This document shows positions 1-7,791 of a DNA stretch of 64,000 bases, one piece after another. The notes beneath the pieces were generated by a model, which was not told the origin of the DNA, made no database searches, and saw only the letters and a list, made by a program, of their open reading frames with translations. Within the stretch, counting starts at the first letter, position 1. Every line of letters starts with the position of its first letter. The position numbers and the translations under genes are program-made. Origin of the DNA: Actinopolymorpha cephalotaxi (lineage in GTDB: Bacteria; Actinomycetota; Actinomycetes; Propionibacteriales; Actinopolymorphaceae); contig NZ_JACBZA010000001.1 of NCBI RefSeq assembly GCF_013408535.1, positions 5,292,850 through 5,356,849 of the forward strand, in the 5' to 3' direction.

Positions 1-124
1 GCGCCACACCGGCGGCGCCGTCGGCGGCCTCGGCCACCACCTCGATGTCGTCCTCGGCGTCGAGCAGCGCGCGGAACCCACCGCGGATCAGCGACTGGTC
101 GTCGACGAGCAGTACCCGGATCAC
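1..124 (-). CDS. Response regulator, N-terminal fragment (partial)
   Basis: Reading from a GTG at 124-122, the 41 visible residues begin VIRVLLVDDQSLIRGGF and match the first strand and helix of a CheY-like receiver domain; the DD of LLVDDQ would be part of the Mg2+-binding acidic pocket. The phospho-acceptor Asp and the output domain lie beyond the window edge. A NarL/LuxR-type regulator is inferred because the overlapping upstream gene is a HisKA_3 histidine kinase, which usually pairs with that class. The start codon overlaps the kinase stop by four bases (GTGA), so the two are probably translationally coupled. Confidence 0.88.
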   Translation of the reverse strand, partial: MIRVLLVDDQSLIRGGFRALLDAEDDIEVVAEAADGAAGVA

Positions 125-1377
125 GGTGACGGCTCCGCGGGGTGCTCGGCGCGGCTGTCAACTCCGGCTTGCCCAGGTTCGGCAAGCCGGAGTTTGGCAC
201 GGCTGTCAACGTCAGCTTGCCCGGGTTCGGCCTGCCCGGGTTCGGCGGGTACGGGGAGTACCGGGAGTACGGCGTGCACGGTGAAGCCGCCCTCGTCGCG
301 CGGCGCCGCCCGCAGGTGGCCGCCGAGGGCGGTGACGCGTTCGCGCATCCCGAGCAGCCCGACACCGGGTACCGGCACCGCGTCCACCGTGGCCTTCCCG
401 TCGTCGTCGACGCGTACGTCCAGGGCGTCTCGCCGGTAGCCGATCCGGACCGACGCCTCGGTGGCGCCGGCATGGCGGGCGATGTTGGTCAGCGACTCCT
501 GGACGATCCGGTAGGCGGTCCGGTCCACGGCCGCCGGTACGCCACGGCGTACTCCCTCGATCGTCAGCGTCGCGTCCAACCCCGCGGCCCGGGCTCGCCG
601 CAGCAGGTCCGGAACCTGGTCGAGTCCACTCGGCGGGCTCAGCTCGTCGTCGCGCAGCGCCTCGAGGGTCGCGCGTAGCTCCCGCGCCGCTTCCCGGCTG
701 GCCTCGCGGATCGCCACCAGGGCCTCCGGCACCGGCTCAGCTCGCTTGCGGGCCAGGTGAACTGCGGCCTCGGCCTGCACCTTGATGACGGAGATCTGGT
801 GGGTCAGCGAGTCGTGCAGCTCCCGTGCGATGTGCAGCCGCTCCTCGTCGGCACGGCGCCGCGCGGTCTCCTCCCGGGTGCGTTCGGCCTCGTCCGCCCG
901 GCGTTCGGCCTGCCGCAGGGCCTCTCCGGCGGCCCCGGCGGCGATCAGCCAGGCGATCTGGAGGACGTCCCGGGCCTGCGCGAACGCCTTGCTCACCGAG
1001 GCGTCCTGGGGCGAGACCACGATGGCGAACGGGAGGACGGCGAGCATGAGCACCGACGCCGCCACGGTGACGATGCGGTGGCCGGCCCGCACCGCGGCGT
1101 ACACCGCGAACAGGTACGCCACGACCGGCACGTCGAAGCCGACGGCCTGGTAGCCCAGCGCGCACAACCCGGTGACCACCAGCACGGCGACCGGAGAACG
1201 GCGGCGCGCGACCAGCGCCAGCCCGCCGGCCGCCAGCAACCCGTAGCCCAGCGGGTCCAGGCTCGTCGCGGGTCGCGCCTCGGAAAGCCCGGCGGCCACC
1301 AGGGCACCGGCCACGCCGACGGCGATCACGACGTCCATCACCCCGAGGTTTCGGGTTCGCCCAGGTGCACTGCTCAC
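121..1377 (-). CDS. Two-component sensor histidine kinase (HisKA_3 / NarX-like)
   Basis: This 418-residue membrane kinase senses an unknown signal and phosphorylates the regulator encoded just downstream. The N-terminal 150 residues hold about four to five hydrophobic segments without a large extracytoplasmic domain. A charged coiled coil follows (about 152-180), then the HisKA_3 dimerisation box with the likely phospho-acceptor His188 in ARELHDSLTHQ, then a HATPase_c domain (about 280-380) with the N-box QESLTNIARHA and the glycine-rich GVGLLGMRER segment. The last 40 residues are a low-complexity tail of AEPGQA repeats not normally found in this family, produced by a local DNA duplication. 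The start is a GTG. Transcription diverges from the DUF6223-like gene. Confidence 0.92.
   Translation of the reverse strand: MSSAPGRTRNLGVMDVVIAVGVAGALVAAGLSEARPATSLDPLGYGLLAAGGLALVARRRSPVAVLVVTGLCALGYQAVGFDVPVVAYLFAVYAAVRAGHRIVTVAASVLMLAVLPFAIVVSPQDASVSKAFAQARDVLQIAWLIAAGAAGEALRQAERRADEAERTREETARRRADEERLHIARELHDSLTHQISVIKVQAEAAVHLARKRAEPVPEALVAIREASREAARELRATLEALRDDELSPPSGLDQVPDLLRRARAAGLDATLTIEGVRRGVPAAVDRTAYRIVQESLTNIARHAGATEASVRIGYRRDALDVRVDDDGKATVDAVPVPGVGLLGMRERVTALGGHLRAAPRDEGGFTVHAVLPVLPVPAEPGQAEPGQADVDSRAKLRLAEPGQAGVDSRAEHPAEPSP
160..194 (-). repeat. Perfect 14-bp inverted repeat inside the 3' end of the kinase gene
   Basis: AACTCCGGCTTGCC (160-173) and its exact complement (181-194) flank a 7-base loop. 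The hairpin lies within the Ala/Glu/Pro/Gly/Gln-rich tail of the histidine kinase, 37 bases before its stop and just ahead of the coupled response-regulator start. An imperfect copy of the same segment follows at about 197-245, giving the AEPGQA repeats in the protein tail. It could modulate read-through or coupling between kinase and regulator, but no run of T follows it, so a simple terminator is unlikely. Confidence 0.6.
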
Positions 1378-1432
1378 CCGCGCACCATAACCGTGGGCCC
1401 GCGCGGGTGGCTCCCTCTGCGGGACCAGGGAG

Positions 1433-1454
1433 GGATACCGCGATCGCGGTATCC
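1433..1454. promoter_or_regulatory. Perfect 22-bp palindrome in divergent promoter region
   Basis: The half-site GGATACCGCGA is followed directly by its exact reverse complement, giving a gapless palindrome. It lies 56 bp upstream of the kinase start and about 157 bp upstream of the DUF6223-like gene on the other strand. A symmetrical site of this size in a divergent region is typical of a dimeric regulator. The response regulator of this locus is the obvious but unproven candidate. Confidence 0.55.
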
Positions 1455-1610
1455 GGGCGGTTCGTACGACCTCCGCGGCAGCCGGCTACGGCACCGGCGG
1501 CAGCGCGAACTGTCTCCGTCCGTACGACGACCGGCGGCGACCGGCGCGACAGGCTGGAGGCGTCCGGTCGTGGACGTCAGCCGTCCGCTCGGAGGCGAGA
1601 AGGAGCCCTC

Positions 1611-1997
1611 ATGTTCGTCCCACACCTGATTGCCGGGTTCGTCCCGGCCCAGCCGGCCGCACCCGGCGCGTACACCCTGACCGCCGGCCGTTCCTGGGCC
1701 ATGGTCGCCATGGCGCTGGGAGTTGCCGGCGCGATCGCCGGTGGACTGGCGCTGGCCAACCGGGCGGGCACCGTCACCCGCAGAAGGCGGGCCCTCGCGG
1801 CTCTGGTCGCGGGCTCGGCCGGGACGGTCGTCGGCGGGCTGGTCGTGGCGGCCGCCGACGGCGGTCCCGGCACCGGCTACGGGATCGTCGGCGGTGTGCT
1901 GGCCCTGCCGGTCGGGCTGGCCGCGATGCTGCTCGGCGGGCTGGCTCTCGCCCGGGTCCGCCGCACGGTCTCATCGACCGCGGGAACGCCCGGCTGA
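1611..1997 (+). CDS. Small DUF6223-like membrane protein
   Basis: The protein has 128 residues. It starts at the ATG preceded by GAAGGAG about 7 bases upstream; a longer in-frame reading from 1365 has no ribosome site. There are three hydrophobic helices: about 24-48 (AMVAMALGVAGAIAGGLALA), 60-82, and 88-112. A conserved-looking DGGPGTGYGIVGG loop lies between the last two and resembles the DUF6223 family of actinobacterial membrane proteins. The function is unknown. The gene stands alone, diverging from the two-component system, so it may be one of that system's targets. Confidence 0.75.
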   Translation: MFVPHLIAGFVPAQPAAPGAYTLTAGRSWAMVAMALGVAGAIAGGLALANRAGTVTRRRRALAALVAGSAGTVVGGLVVAAADGGPGTGYGIVGGVLALPVGLAAMLLGGLALARVRRTVSSTAGTPG

Positions 1998-2007
1998 CGG
2001 ACAGGCC

Positions 2008-2532
2008 CTACGCCGGGAACAGCGGCTCGAGCAGCCGGTGCGGCTTGGCCATCGCGCGGTTGACGGCATCGTCCCGGGCCGGTCCGGCGCCCGGACCGAG
2101 ACGGGTCTCCACCTCGCGGGCGGGAACGAAGTGGCCGCATGCCGGGCAGGCGCCGGTGAGGTCGAGCCGCCGGCCGCACCCCGCGTGCCGGAACACCCGG
2201 CGCGGCTTGCCGGTGGTTGCATGCCGCTCGCCCCAACGGGACAACGCGTACAGCGCCGGCCACAGCTCCTCGCCGACCTCGGTGAGGACGTACTCGTCGC
2301 GCGGCGGGGACTCCTGGTAACGCTGCCGGGCGAGGACGCCGGCGTCGACCAGGGCCTGCAGGCGCTCGGTGAGTACGGCCCGCGGGATGCCGAGGTGGTC
2401 GGCGAAGTCGCTGAACCGGCGTACGCCGTAGAACGCGTCCCGCAGCACCAGCATCGTCCAGCGTTCGCCGACGAGCTCGAGCGCACGGGCCAGCGAGCAG
2501 TCCTGTCCCTGGTAGTCCTTGCCGAGCGCCAT
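2008..2532 (-). CDS. HxlR-family winged-helix transcriptional regulator
   Basis: The 174-residue protein opens with CSLARALELVGERWTMLVLRDA, the characteristic HxlR N-terminal helix ending in ERW, followed by a winged helix (GVRRFSDFADHLGIPRAVLTERLQ as the recognition region and PPRDEYVLTEVG as the wing). The C-terminal 60 residues add a Cys-rich patch (CGRRLDLTGACPACG) that could bind a metal or act as a thiol sensor. It is transcribed away from the MFS efflux gene, and the intervening 109 bases hold two copies of one palindrome. Repression of itself and of the efflux pump is therefore the likely arrangement. Confidence 0.92.
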   Translation of the reverse strand: MALGKDYQGQDCSLARALELVGERWTMLVLRDAFYGVRRFSDFADHLGIPRAVLTERLQALVDAGVLARQRYQESPPRDEYVLTEVGEELWPALYALSRWGERHATTGKPRRVFRHAGCGRRLDLTGACPACGHFVPAREVETRLGPGAGPARDDAVNRAMAKPHRLLEPLFPA

Positions 2533-2555
2533 GCCTCCGATCGTACTCCCCAGTG

Positions 2556-2572
2556 AGTTCGTTCACCGAACC
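2556..2572. promoter_or_regulatory. Operator candidate, copy 1 (AGTTCG-TTCAC-CGAAC)
   Basis: The sequence AGTTCGTTCACCGAAC carries inverted half-sites AGTTCG and CGAAC(T) around a 5-base spacer. The same 16 bases recur 48 bp to the right, in the same orientation, between the HxlR gene and the MFS gene. It is the probable binding site of the HxlR protein. Confidence 0.7.
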
Positions 2573-2603
2573 GACACCTGCTACGGTGGTGAGCAGCCAC
2601 GTC

Positions 2604-2620
2604 AGTTCGTTCACCGAACT
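2604..2620. promoter_or_regulatory. Operator candidate, copy 2 (AGTTCG-TTCAC-CGAACT)
   Basis: This is the complete form of the repeated palindrome, with 6-bp arms and the same TTCAC spacer as copy 1. It ends 21 bases before the MFS start codon, where a bound repressor would block transcription initiation. Confidence 0.7.
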
Positions 2621-2641
2621 CACTATCCGGGAGCAGCCGCC

Positions 2642-4118
2642 ATGCCGAACATGCCGGACAGATCGGGCCTGCTGGAGTCGTCGGCCGCGGCCGCGCCGGA
2701 CGCACCGGCCGCTACCGCGCCCGCACCGCCGGAGCGGCCGGCGCTCACCCTGCTGGCCGCGTGCGTCTCGACGCTGCTGGTGCTGATGAACTACGTCCAG
2801 CCGATGACCGTGCTTCCCCGGATCGCCGCCGACCTGCACGCGGACACCACCGGGCAGACCTGGATCCTCAACGGCATCGCGCTCGGCCTGGCCTCCCTGC
2901 TCCTGGTCGCGGGCAGCCTGGCCGACAACCACGGCCGCCGCCGGCTGTTCCTGCTGGGCACCGCGGTGTCGGTGGCGGGAAGTGTCGTGGCCGCGACGGC
3001 GGGTACGACACTCGTCCTGGTCCTCGCCCGGGTGGTGCAGGGCGGGGCCGGTGCGGCGATCCTGGTCGCCACGCTGGGGATCATCGGCCACGAGTTCCCG
3101 GCCGGGCACCACCGGGTGCGCGCGACCGGACTGTGGGGCGGGAGCCTCGGCGCCGGCATCGCGCTCGGGCCGCTCGCCGCGGCCGGCCTGGCCGCCGCGT
3201 CCTCCTGGCGCGCGTTCTTCTGGGCGTACGCCGTCGCCTCGGCGGTCGCCGGCGTGCTCGGTGCGCTCGCGCTGCGGGAGTCCCGCGCCGCCATCCGGCG
3301 CCGGCCCGACGTGGCCGGCGTGGTGACGCTCGGCGCGGGCGTGGCCGTCCTGCTCGCCGCCGTCACCGCCGGCCGGCAGGGCTTCGACCGGCCACTGGTG
3401 CTGGCGCTGTCCGCGGTGGCGGTGCTCCTGCTCGGCGCCTTTCGTCGCGGTGGAGGCCCGGACCCCCGAGCCCATGCTCGACCTCGGGCTGTTCACCCGG
3501 CCGGCGTTCCTGCTGTCGGTGGGTGGCGCCATGATCACCGGCTTCGGCGTGATCGGGGTGATGAGCTACCTCCCCACCGCCTGGGAGCACACCCTCGGCT
3601 GGACCCCGCTGGTCACCGCCTGCTGGTTCGCCCTGTGGTCGGGCGCGTCGTTCGTCGCCGCCACCCAGGCCCGCCGGGCCGGGCTGGGTGCGGACCACCA
3701 GCTCGCGCTGGGCCTCGCCCTCGCCGGTGCGGGCAGCCTGCTTCTCCTCGGCTCGGCCGGCTCCTGGTCGCCGGCGCGGCACGTCGCCGGGGTGGGCAGC
3801 GGCCTGCTGAACTCCGCCCTGGCCCGGCTGGCCATCGAGTCCGTACCGGCCGGGCGGGCCAGCATGGGCACCGGCGCGAACAACACCGCCCGCTACATCG
3901 GTTCCTCGCTCGGGGTCGCCGCCACCGTCGCCGTGGTGACCACCGCCGGCGGGGGCCACGCCGGGAGCCGGACCGGCGTCGCAGCCGGCATCGCCCACGG
4001 AGTCGACGTGGCGCTGCTCGCCGCCGCCGTGCTGCTGCTCCTCGCGGCGGCGGCACTGGTCCTCGCCCGCTCCGCCGCCGTCGGCGACCGGTCGGCCACC
4101 CCTGTCGGTGGGCAGTGA
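2642..4118 (+). pseudogene. DHA2-type MFS drug-efflux transporter, frameshifted
   Basis: Two reading frames together encode one major-facilitator protein of about 491 residues. The first runs from the ATG at 2642 (MPNMPDRSGL) through about eight helices, including LADNHGRRRLFLLGT, the family loop motif between helices 2 and 3. The second carries on from about 3443 (VAVEARTPEPMLDLGLF) to the stop at 4118. The join is at a TTT run (3440-3442): removing one T restores GAFVAVEARTPEP, so a single inserted base breaks the gene. This may be a true inactivating mutation, a phase-variable site or a sequencing error. Two palindromic operators and a divergent HxlR regulator lie immediately upstream, so a regulated multidrug exporter is the likely original function. 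Confidence 0.85.
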
Positions 4119-4149
4119 GAGGATCACTGGCCTGAGAACGCTCGGGACG

Positions 4150-4183
4150 GCTCCCGGGACCATCCGCGGATGCTCCCGGGAGC
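4150..4183. terminator. 34-bp near-perfect hairpin after the MFS gene
   Basis: GCTCCCGGGAC plus CATCCG is followed by the complementary CGGATG plus CTCCCGGGAGC, with a single mismatch over 17 paired positions and no built-in loop. It lies 31 bases after the MFS stop and 45 bases before the next start. There is no T-run, so it could be an actinobacterial L-shaped terminator or a protein-binding site. Confidence 0.5.
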
Positions 4184-4228
4184 TGCCGAGCAGTCGATCG
4201 TGGGCCGAAGGCCGGAAGGGAAGGCGGC

Positions 4229-4930
4229 GTGCTCGACGAGGCCACCGCGGGTTCGGAGGGCGACTGGCTGGCCCACCAGGTCGGCGAGCGCGCCGCGTTC
4301 GTGCTGACCACCTACGCCGTTCCCTGCCTGCACTTCGCCCACGCCGAGGCGGCCAGGTTGTTCGAGGCCACCGACTACCTCAACGCCACCGCCTACGGCC
4401 AGCTTCGCTACCACATCCTGTGCGAGGTGCTCGGCCGAGTGATCGAGCAACGCCTGCCGGCCGCCGACGTGCACCGGCCCAGCGACCGGATCGGCACGGC
4501 GTTCACGGTCGAGGTCGGTGGCCGGGTCGTCTACCCCTACAAGTACTCCGAGGCCGGCACCGACCCCTACGCCGGTTTCCGGCTGGCCGACGACGACGCC
4601 CTCAAGGGCCGGCTGACTCCCGGCGACGTGCCCCGGCAGGGCATCCTGGCCGGCATGCCGGAGCTCCCGCCGGGTGAGCTTCTGGTGCTCGCCTGGGCGG
4701 GCAACCACCACGAGGGGCTGACCCGCGCGGTCCTCGGTGTCCCGATCCTGCACGACGGCCGGCTGCGCTGGGCCCACGGCCACGTGCTCGAACTCGACCT
4801 GCGCATCGGACAGGACCACGCCGGACGCGACGACCAGGGGCGCCCCACCCTCGACCTGGACCGGATCGACGCGGAGCTCGGCGTCGATTTCGACGCGACG
4901 TTCCCGCACTTCGGACGCGGCCGACGATAA
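4229..4930 (+). CDS. Hypothetical protein, 233 residues
   Basis: I do not recognise this family. The GTG start is preceded by GGAAGGGAAGG at a suitable distance. The protein is soluble with no signal peptide. Visible features are an N-terminal helical part (QVGERAAFVLTTYAVPCLHFAHAEAARLF), a central block containing TAFTVEVGGRVVYPYKYSE, and a C-terminal block GELLVLAWAGNHHEGLTRAVLGVPIL ending in an acidic stretch. It is flanked by hairpins or AT-richer spacers on both sides, so it is probably monocistronic. Confidence 0.6.
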   Translation: MLDEATAGSEGDWLAHQVGERAAFVLTTYAVPCLHFAHAEAARLFEATDYLNATAYGQLRYHILCEVLGRVIEQRLPAADVHRPSDRIGTAFTVEVGGRVVYPYKYSEAGTDPYAGFRLADDDALKGRLTPGDVPRQGILAGMPELPPGELLVLAWAGNHHEGLTRAVLGVPILHDGRLRWAHGHVLELDLRIGQDHAGRDDQGRPTLDLDRIDAELGVDFDATFPHFGRGRR

Positions 4931-5191
4931 TCGCCTCACCGCGAATTCACCCTTTTCGCCGGTCACAACACAGCGGGCGGTGGACAACACTCCCAGGCCG
5001 GAAATAGCGCGCATTCCCGTTTTCGGATAATGGCAACTTCGGTGTCGATTTCGTGCCGCCCGCGATTCTCGACATTGCCGATTCACCCGCTACCGATCGC
5101 TTCCGTCAACCGGCGACCGGGTATCCGCTAGCCCGTTGGCGGACGCGGAAAAGGCCCGCTGTGCCACACAACAGGCGGGGGTAGAAGCGCC

Positions 5192-6517
5192 ATGCGAATA
5201 AGGCTCCTCATCGTGGTCGGCACATTCATGACCGCACTCGCGATGACGCTCGGACTGGTGCTCTATTTCGGCCGGGACAATTACGTTCCGCCGGCAAGTC
5301 CCCCGCGCGCACTCGACGAGGGGCCGGTGATTCTGGCCCCACCCAACGCCGGCATCGACCAGCTCCAGGCGCACCTGCGCAAACAGCCCAGGGACTACCA
5401 GGGCTGGGCACGGCTCGGGGTGTCGCTGCTCCGGCAGGGCCAGGACACCGTTGACCACACGCTCTACAGCCAGGCCGGCCGGGCGTTGTCGAACTCGCTG
5501 CGGATCGAGTCCGACTACAACGACGTCGCGCTGCGGGGGCAGGCCCAGCTCGCGTACGCGCGCAACGACTACCCCGGCGCACTCAGGTGGGCCGACCAGG
5601 CCCTGTCGGTCAACGCCCGCGACCGGGACAGCAACCTGTTGCGGATCGACGCGCTGATCAGCCTCGGCCGCTACGACGAGGCACTGCTCGCGGCGAAGGA
5701 ACTGCACGCGATGGATCCGTCGGCGGGATCGGTGGTCCGGCTCGCCCGGCTGGCCGAACTCGGCGGGAACGCGGCCCGGGCCAAGGTGCTGCTCGCCCAC
5801 GCCGCGGAGATCGCCACCAGCAAGCCCGACCGGCTGCGCGCCTTCACCGCTCAGGGCGACCTCGCCCTCCGGCAGGGTGACTTCGCCGCGGCCGCCACCG
5901 CCTACCGCGAGGCTCGGCGGGTCGACTCCACGGATCCGCCCGCGGTGGCGGGTACGGCGCAGGCGTTGTTCGCCCAGGGCCGGCTGGCGACCGCGATCCA
6001 GTGGTACCGCGACCTCGCCCAGCGGGTGCCCGAACCGCAGTACGTCGCCGAGCTGGGCGACCTCTACACCGTCGCCGGCAAGAACGTCAGCGCCGCCGCG
6101 CAGTACGACGTGGTGAGCACGTGGCAGACGATCGCCAGCGACAACGGCGTCCGGGTGACCATGGACCTGGCCAACTTCGCCGCCGACCACGGCAAGCAGG
6201 CGCTGGCTCTTCGGCTCGCGCGGGCGGAGTGGAAGAAGCGGCACAGCATCGAGGTGGCGGACGCGGTCGCCTGGGCGCTGCACGTCTCGGGCCAGGACAA
6301 GGCGGCCGTGCCGTTCGCCAACTACGCCGCCCGCACCGGCTACAAGGACGCGACGTTCCTCTACCACCGCGCCATGATCGAGCGGGGAGTCGGCAACACC
6401 GCCCGCGCCCGTGAGCTGCTGACCGAGGCGCTGAAGCTGAACCCGCGCTTCTCGCCGCTGCAGGCACCCCTGGCTCGCAGGATCCTCGCGGCGCTGAACG
6501 CCAGGCCGACCGCCTGA
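5192..6517 (+). CDS. Exported or membrane-anchored TPR protein
   Basis: The 441-residue protein starts with a signal-anchor helix (about residues 4-26) and has no lipobox, so it is probably held in the membrane with a long extracytoplasmic part. From about residue 50 onward it consists of tetratricopeptide-type helical hairpins, for example DYQGWARLGVSLLRQGQ, YPGALRWADQALSVNARD and FAAAATAYREARRVDSTDPPAV, ending in GNTARARELLTEALKLNPRF. TPR arrays bind partner proteins; no enzyme domain is visible. The 260 bases upstream are clearly less GC-rich than the surroundings. A perfect palindrome follows the stop. Confidence 0.82.
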   Translation: MRIRLLIVVGTFMTALAMTLGLVLYFGRDNYVPPASPPRALDEGPVILAPPNAGIDQLQAHLRKQPRDYQGWARLGVSLLRQGQDTVDHTLYSQAGRALSNSLRIESDYNDVALRGQAQLAYARNDYPGALRWADQALSVNARDRDSNLLRIDALISLGRYDEALLAAKELHAMDPSAGSVVRLARLAELGGNAARAKVLLAHAAEIATSKPDRLRAFTAQGDLALRQGDFAAAATAYREARRVDSTDPPAVAGTAQALFAQGRLATAIQWYRDLAQRVPEPQYVAELGDLYTVAGKNVSAAAQYDVVSTWQTIASDNGVRVTMDLANFAADHGKQALALRLARAEWKKRHSIEVADAVAWALHVSGQDKAAVPFANYAARTGYKDATFLYHRAMIERGVGNTARARELLTEALKLNPRFSPLQAPLARRILAALNARPTA

Positions 6518-6526
6518 CGTCCGTGC

Positions 6527-6548
6527 GGATTCTTCCGCGGAAGAATCC
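6527..6548. terminator. Bidirectional hairpin between convergent genes
   Basis: The half-site GGATTCTTCCG is followed immediately by its exact complement, giving 22 bases of perfect dyad. It sits 9 bases after the TPR gene stop and 28 bases beyond the stop of the opposing APH-type gene, where a shared terminator is expected. Confidence 0.65.
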
Positions 6549-6576
6549 CGGCAGCTCGAAGTAGGTCTCCGAGAAC

Positions 6577-7542
6577 TCAGGCGTCGAGGGTCCGCAGGCC
6601 GTCGCGTACGGCCTGGACGTGGCCGGCGAACCAGTCCCCGCCGGCGGCGTACTCCCAGGTCAGCGCGTACAACGACCACAGCACTCGGTAGAGCACGATC
6701 CGGCGGCCGAACTTCTCGTCCCGGTCCGGCTGGTAGCCACGCAGGACGAGCGCCAGCGAGTCGTCGCCGGCCCGTGAGTAGCGGCCGAACTCGTACGCCG
6801 GGTCGCCCGCGGTCGCGTCTCCCCAGTCGATGATGCCGGTCAGCCGCCCCTGCTCGGCGAACACGTGCCGCGGATGCAGGTCCGCGTGCAGGAGCACGCC
6901 TCCCCTCCCGTACGCCAGCAGGCCTGCGCCGGCGGCGAACGCCGCGCGCACCCGGCCGGCCAGCGACTCGTCCAGGATCCGCGCGGCCACCAGGTCGGGC
7001 AGCCTGCCCAGCGGGTGAGCGACGACGTCGGCCCAGGTGGACTCCCGGCCGCGCACCTGCCCCCACGTTCCGTCGGGCCCGCGGCTCGCGGTGAGCAGGC
7101 CGTACCCCTCGACCTCGATCTCGTGCACCGCGCGCAGCCACCGTCCGGCGGCCACCAGCGCTTCGTCCGCATCATCGACGTCGTCCGTGTCGTCGATGGG
7201 GCCGCCGGGCAGGCAGCGCATCAGGAGGTACGGCAGGGGCAGCGTGTCCCGGTCGGCGTCGACGGCCACCACCTCCGGCGCGGGCACGCCCACCGCTCGG
7301 GCGCGTTCGCACGCCCACGCCTCGGACAGGACCGCGTGGGCGTCCCCGGCCTTGAGTACGAAGTCGCCCCGGCCGGTGGTGACGAGGAAGTCCTGGTTGC
7401 CGACGAACCCGGAGAGCTGCCGCACCGCGTCCGGCCGTACACCCACCTGCGTGCGCACCGCGGCCGCGACCGCCGCGTCCGGCAGGCGCTCGCCCATCGC
7501 CTCGTACGGGTGCACGTCCCCACCCACCATGCTGTCCGCCAT
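6577..7542 (-). CDS. Aminoglycoside/choline-kinase-like phosphotransferase (APH family)
   Basis: The 321-residue protein starts at the ATG with a strong GGAGGTGGGGG upstream; a reading from 7608 adds 22 Gly/Arg-rich residues with no ribosome site. It has the protein-kinase-like APH fold: an ATP-binding lobe with GFVGNQDFLV and Lys64 in DFVLKAG, a catalytic loop HADLHPRH (219-226), and the metal-binding IIDWGDATAGDP (237-248). In the catalytic loop the usual Asn is replaced by His (HPRHV), which is tolerated in some relatives. The substrate could be an antibiotic, a small alcohol or a sugar and cannot be told from sequence. Confidence 0.85.
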   Translation of the reverse strand: MADSMVGGDVHPYEAMGERLPDAAVAAAVRTQVGVRPDAVRQLSGFVGNQDFLVTTGRGDFVLKAGDAHAVLSEAWACERARAVGVPAPEVVAVDADRDTLPLPYLLMRCLPGGPIDDTDDVDDADEALVAAGRWLRAVHEIEVEGYGLLTASRGPDGTWGQVRGRESTWADVVAHPLGRLPDLVAARILDESLAGRVRAAFAAGAGLLAYGRGGVLLHADLHPRHVFAEQGRLTGIIDWGDATAGDPAYEFGRYSRAGDDSLALVLRGYQPDRDEKFGRRIVLYRVLWSLYALTWEYAAGGDWFAGHVQAVRDGLRTLDA

Positions 7543-7749
7543 CACACCCCCACCTCCGCGCCGAGCTCCCGGCCAAGCCGCAGCGACACTACCCGACCTG
7601 CCGACCACGGCCGGTCCGCCCGATAGCGGTCACTCGCCGAAGATCCGTAGTCATGCCGTACTCCGGACGCCTACAGTCACGCCGACTGTTCGCTCGGTGT
7701 TTCGCCGGTGGTCAGCTCACTCCCAGGTGAACACCGGATCATCGCCGTC

Positions 7750-7768
7750 GCGTACGTCGTACGTACGC
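7750..7768. promoter_or_regulatory. Palindrome GCGTACGT-CGT-ACGTACGC upstream of phosphoesterase
   Basis: Eight-base perfect arms surround a 3-base spacer, 23 bases before the phosphoesterase ATG. It overlaps the expected promoter or leader region and could be an operator. The CGTAC core is common in this DNA, so chance contributes. Confidence 0.35.
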
Positions 7769-7791
7769 CTGCTTCAGTGGAGGGGCACGCA

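Noticed and set aside
7680-7740. Possible PHO box upstream of the phosphoesterase gene
   Set aside because: Only one GTTCACC-like unit is present on the minus strand. PhoP sites need at least two 11-bp direct repeats.
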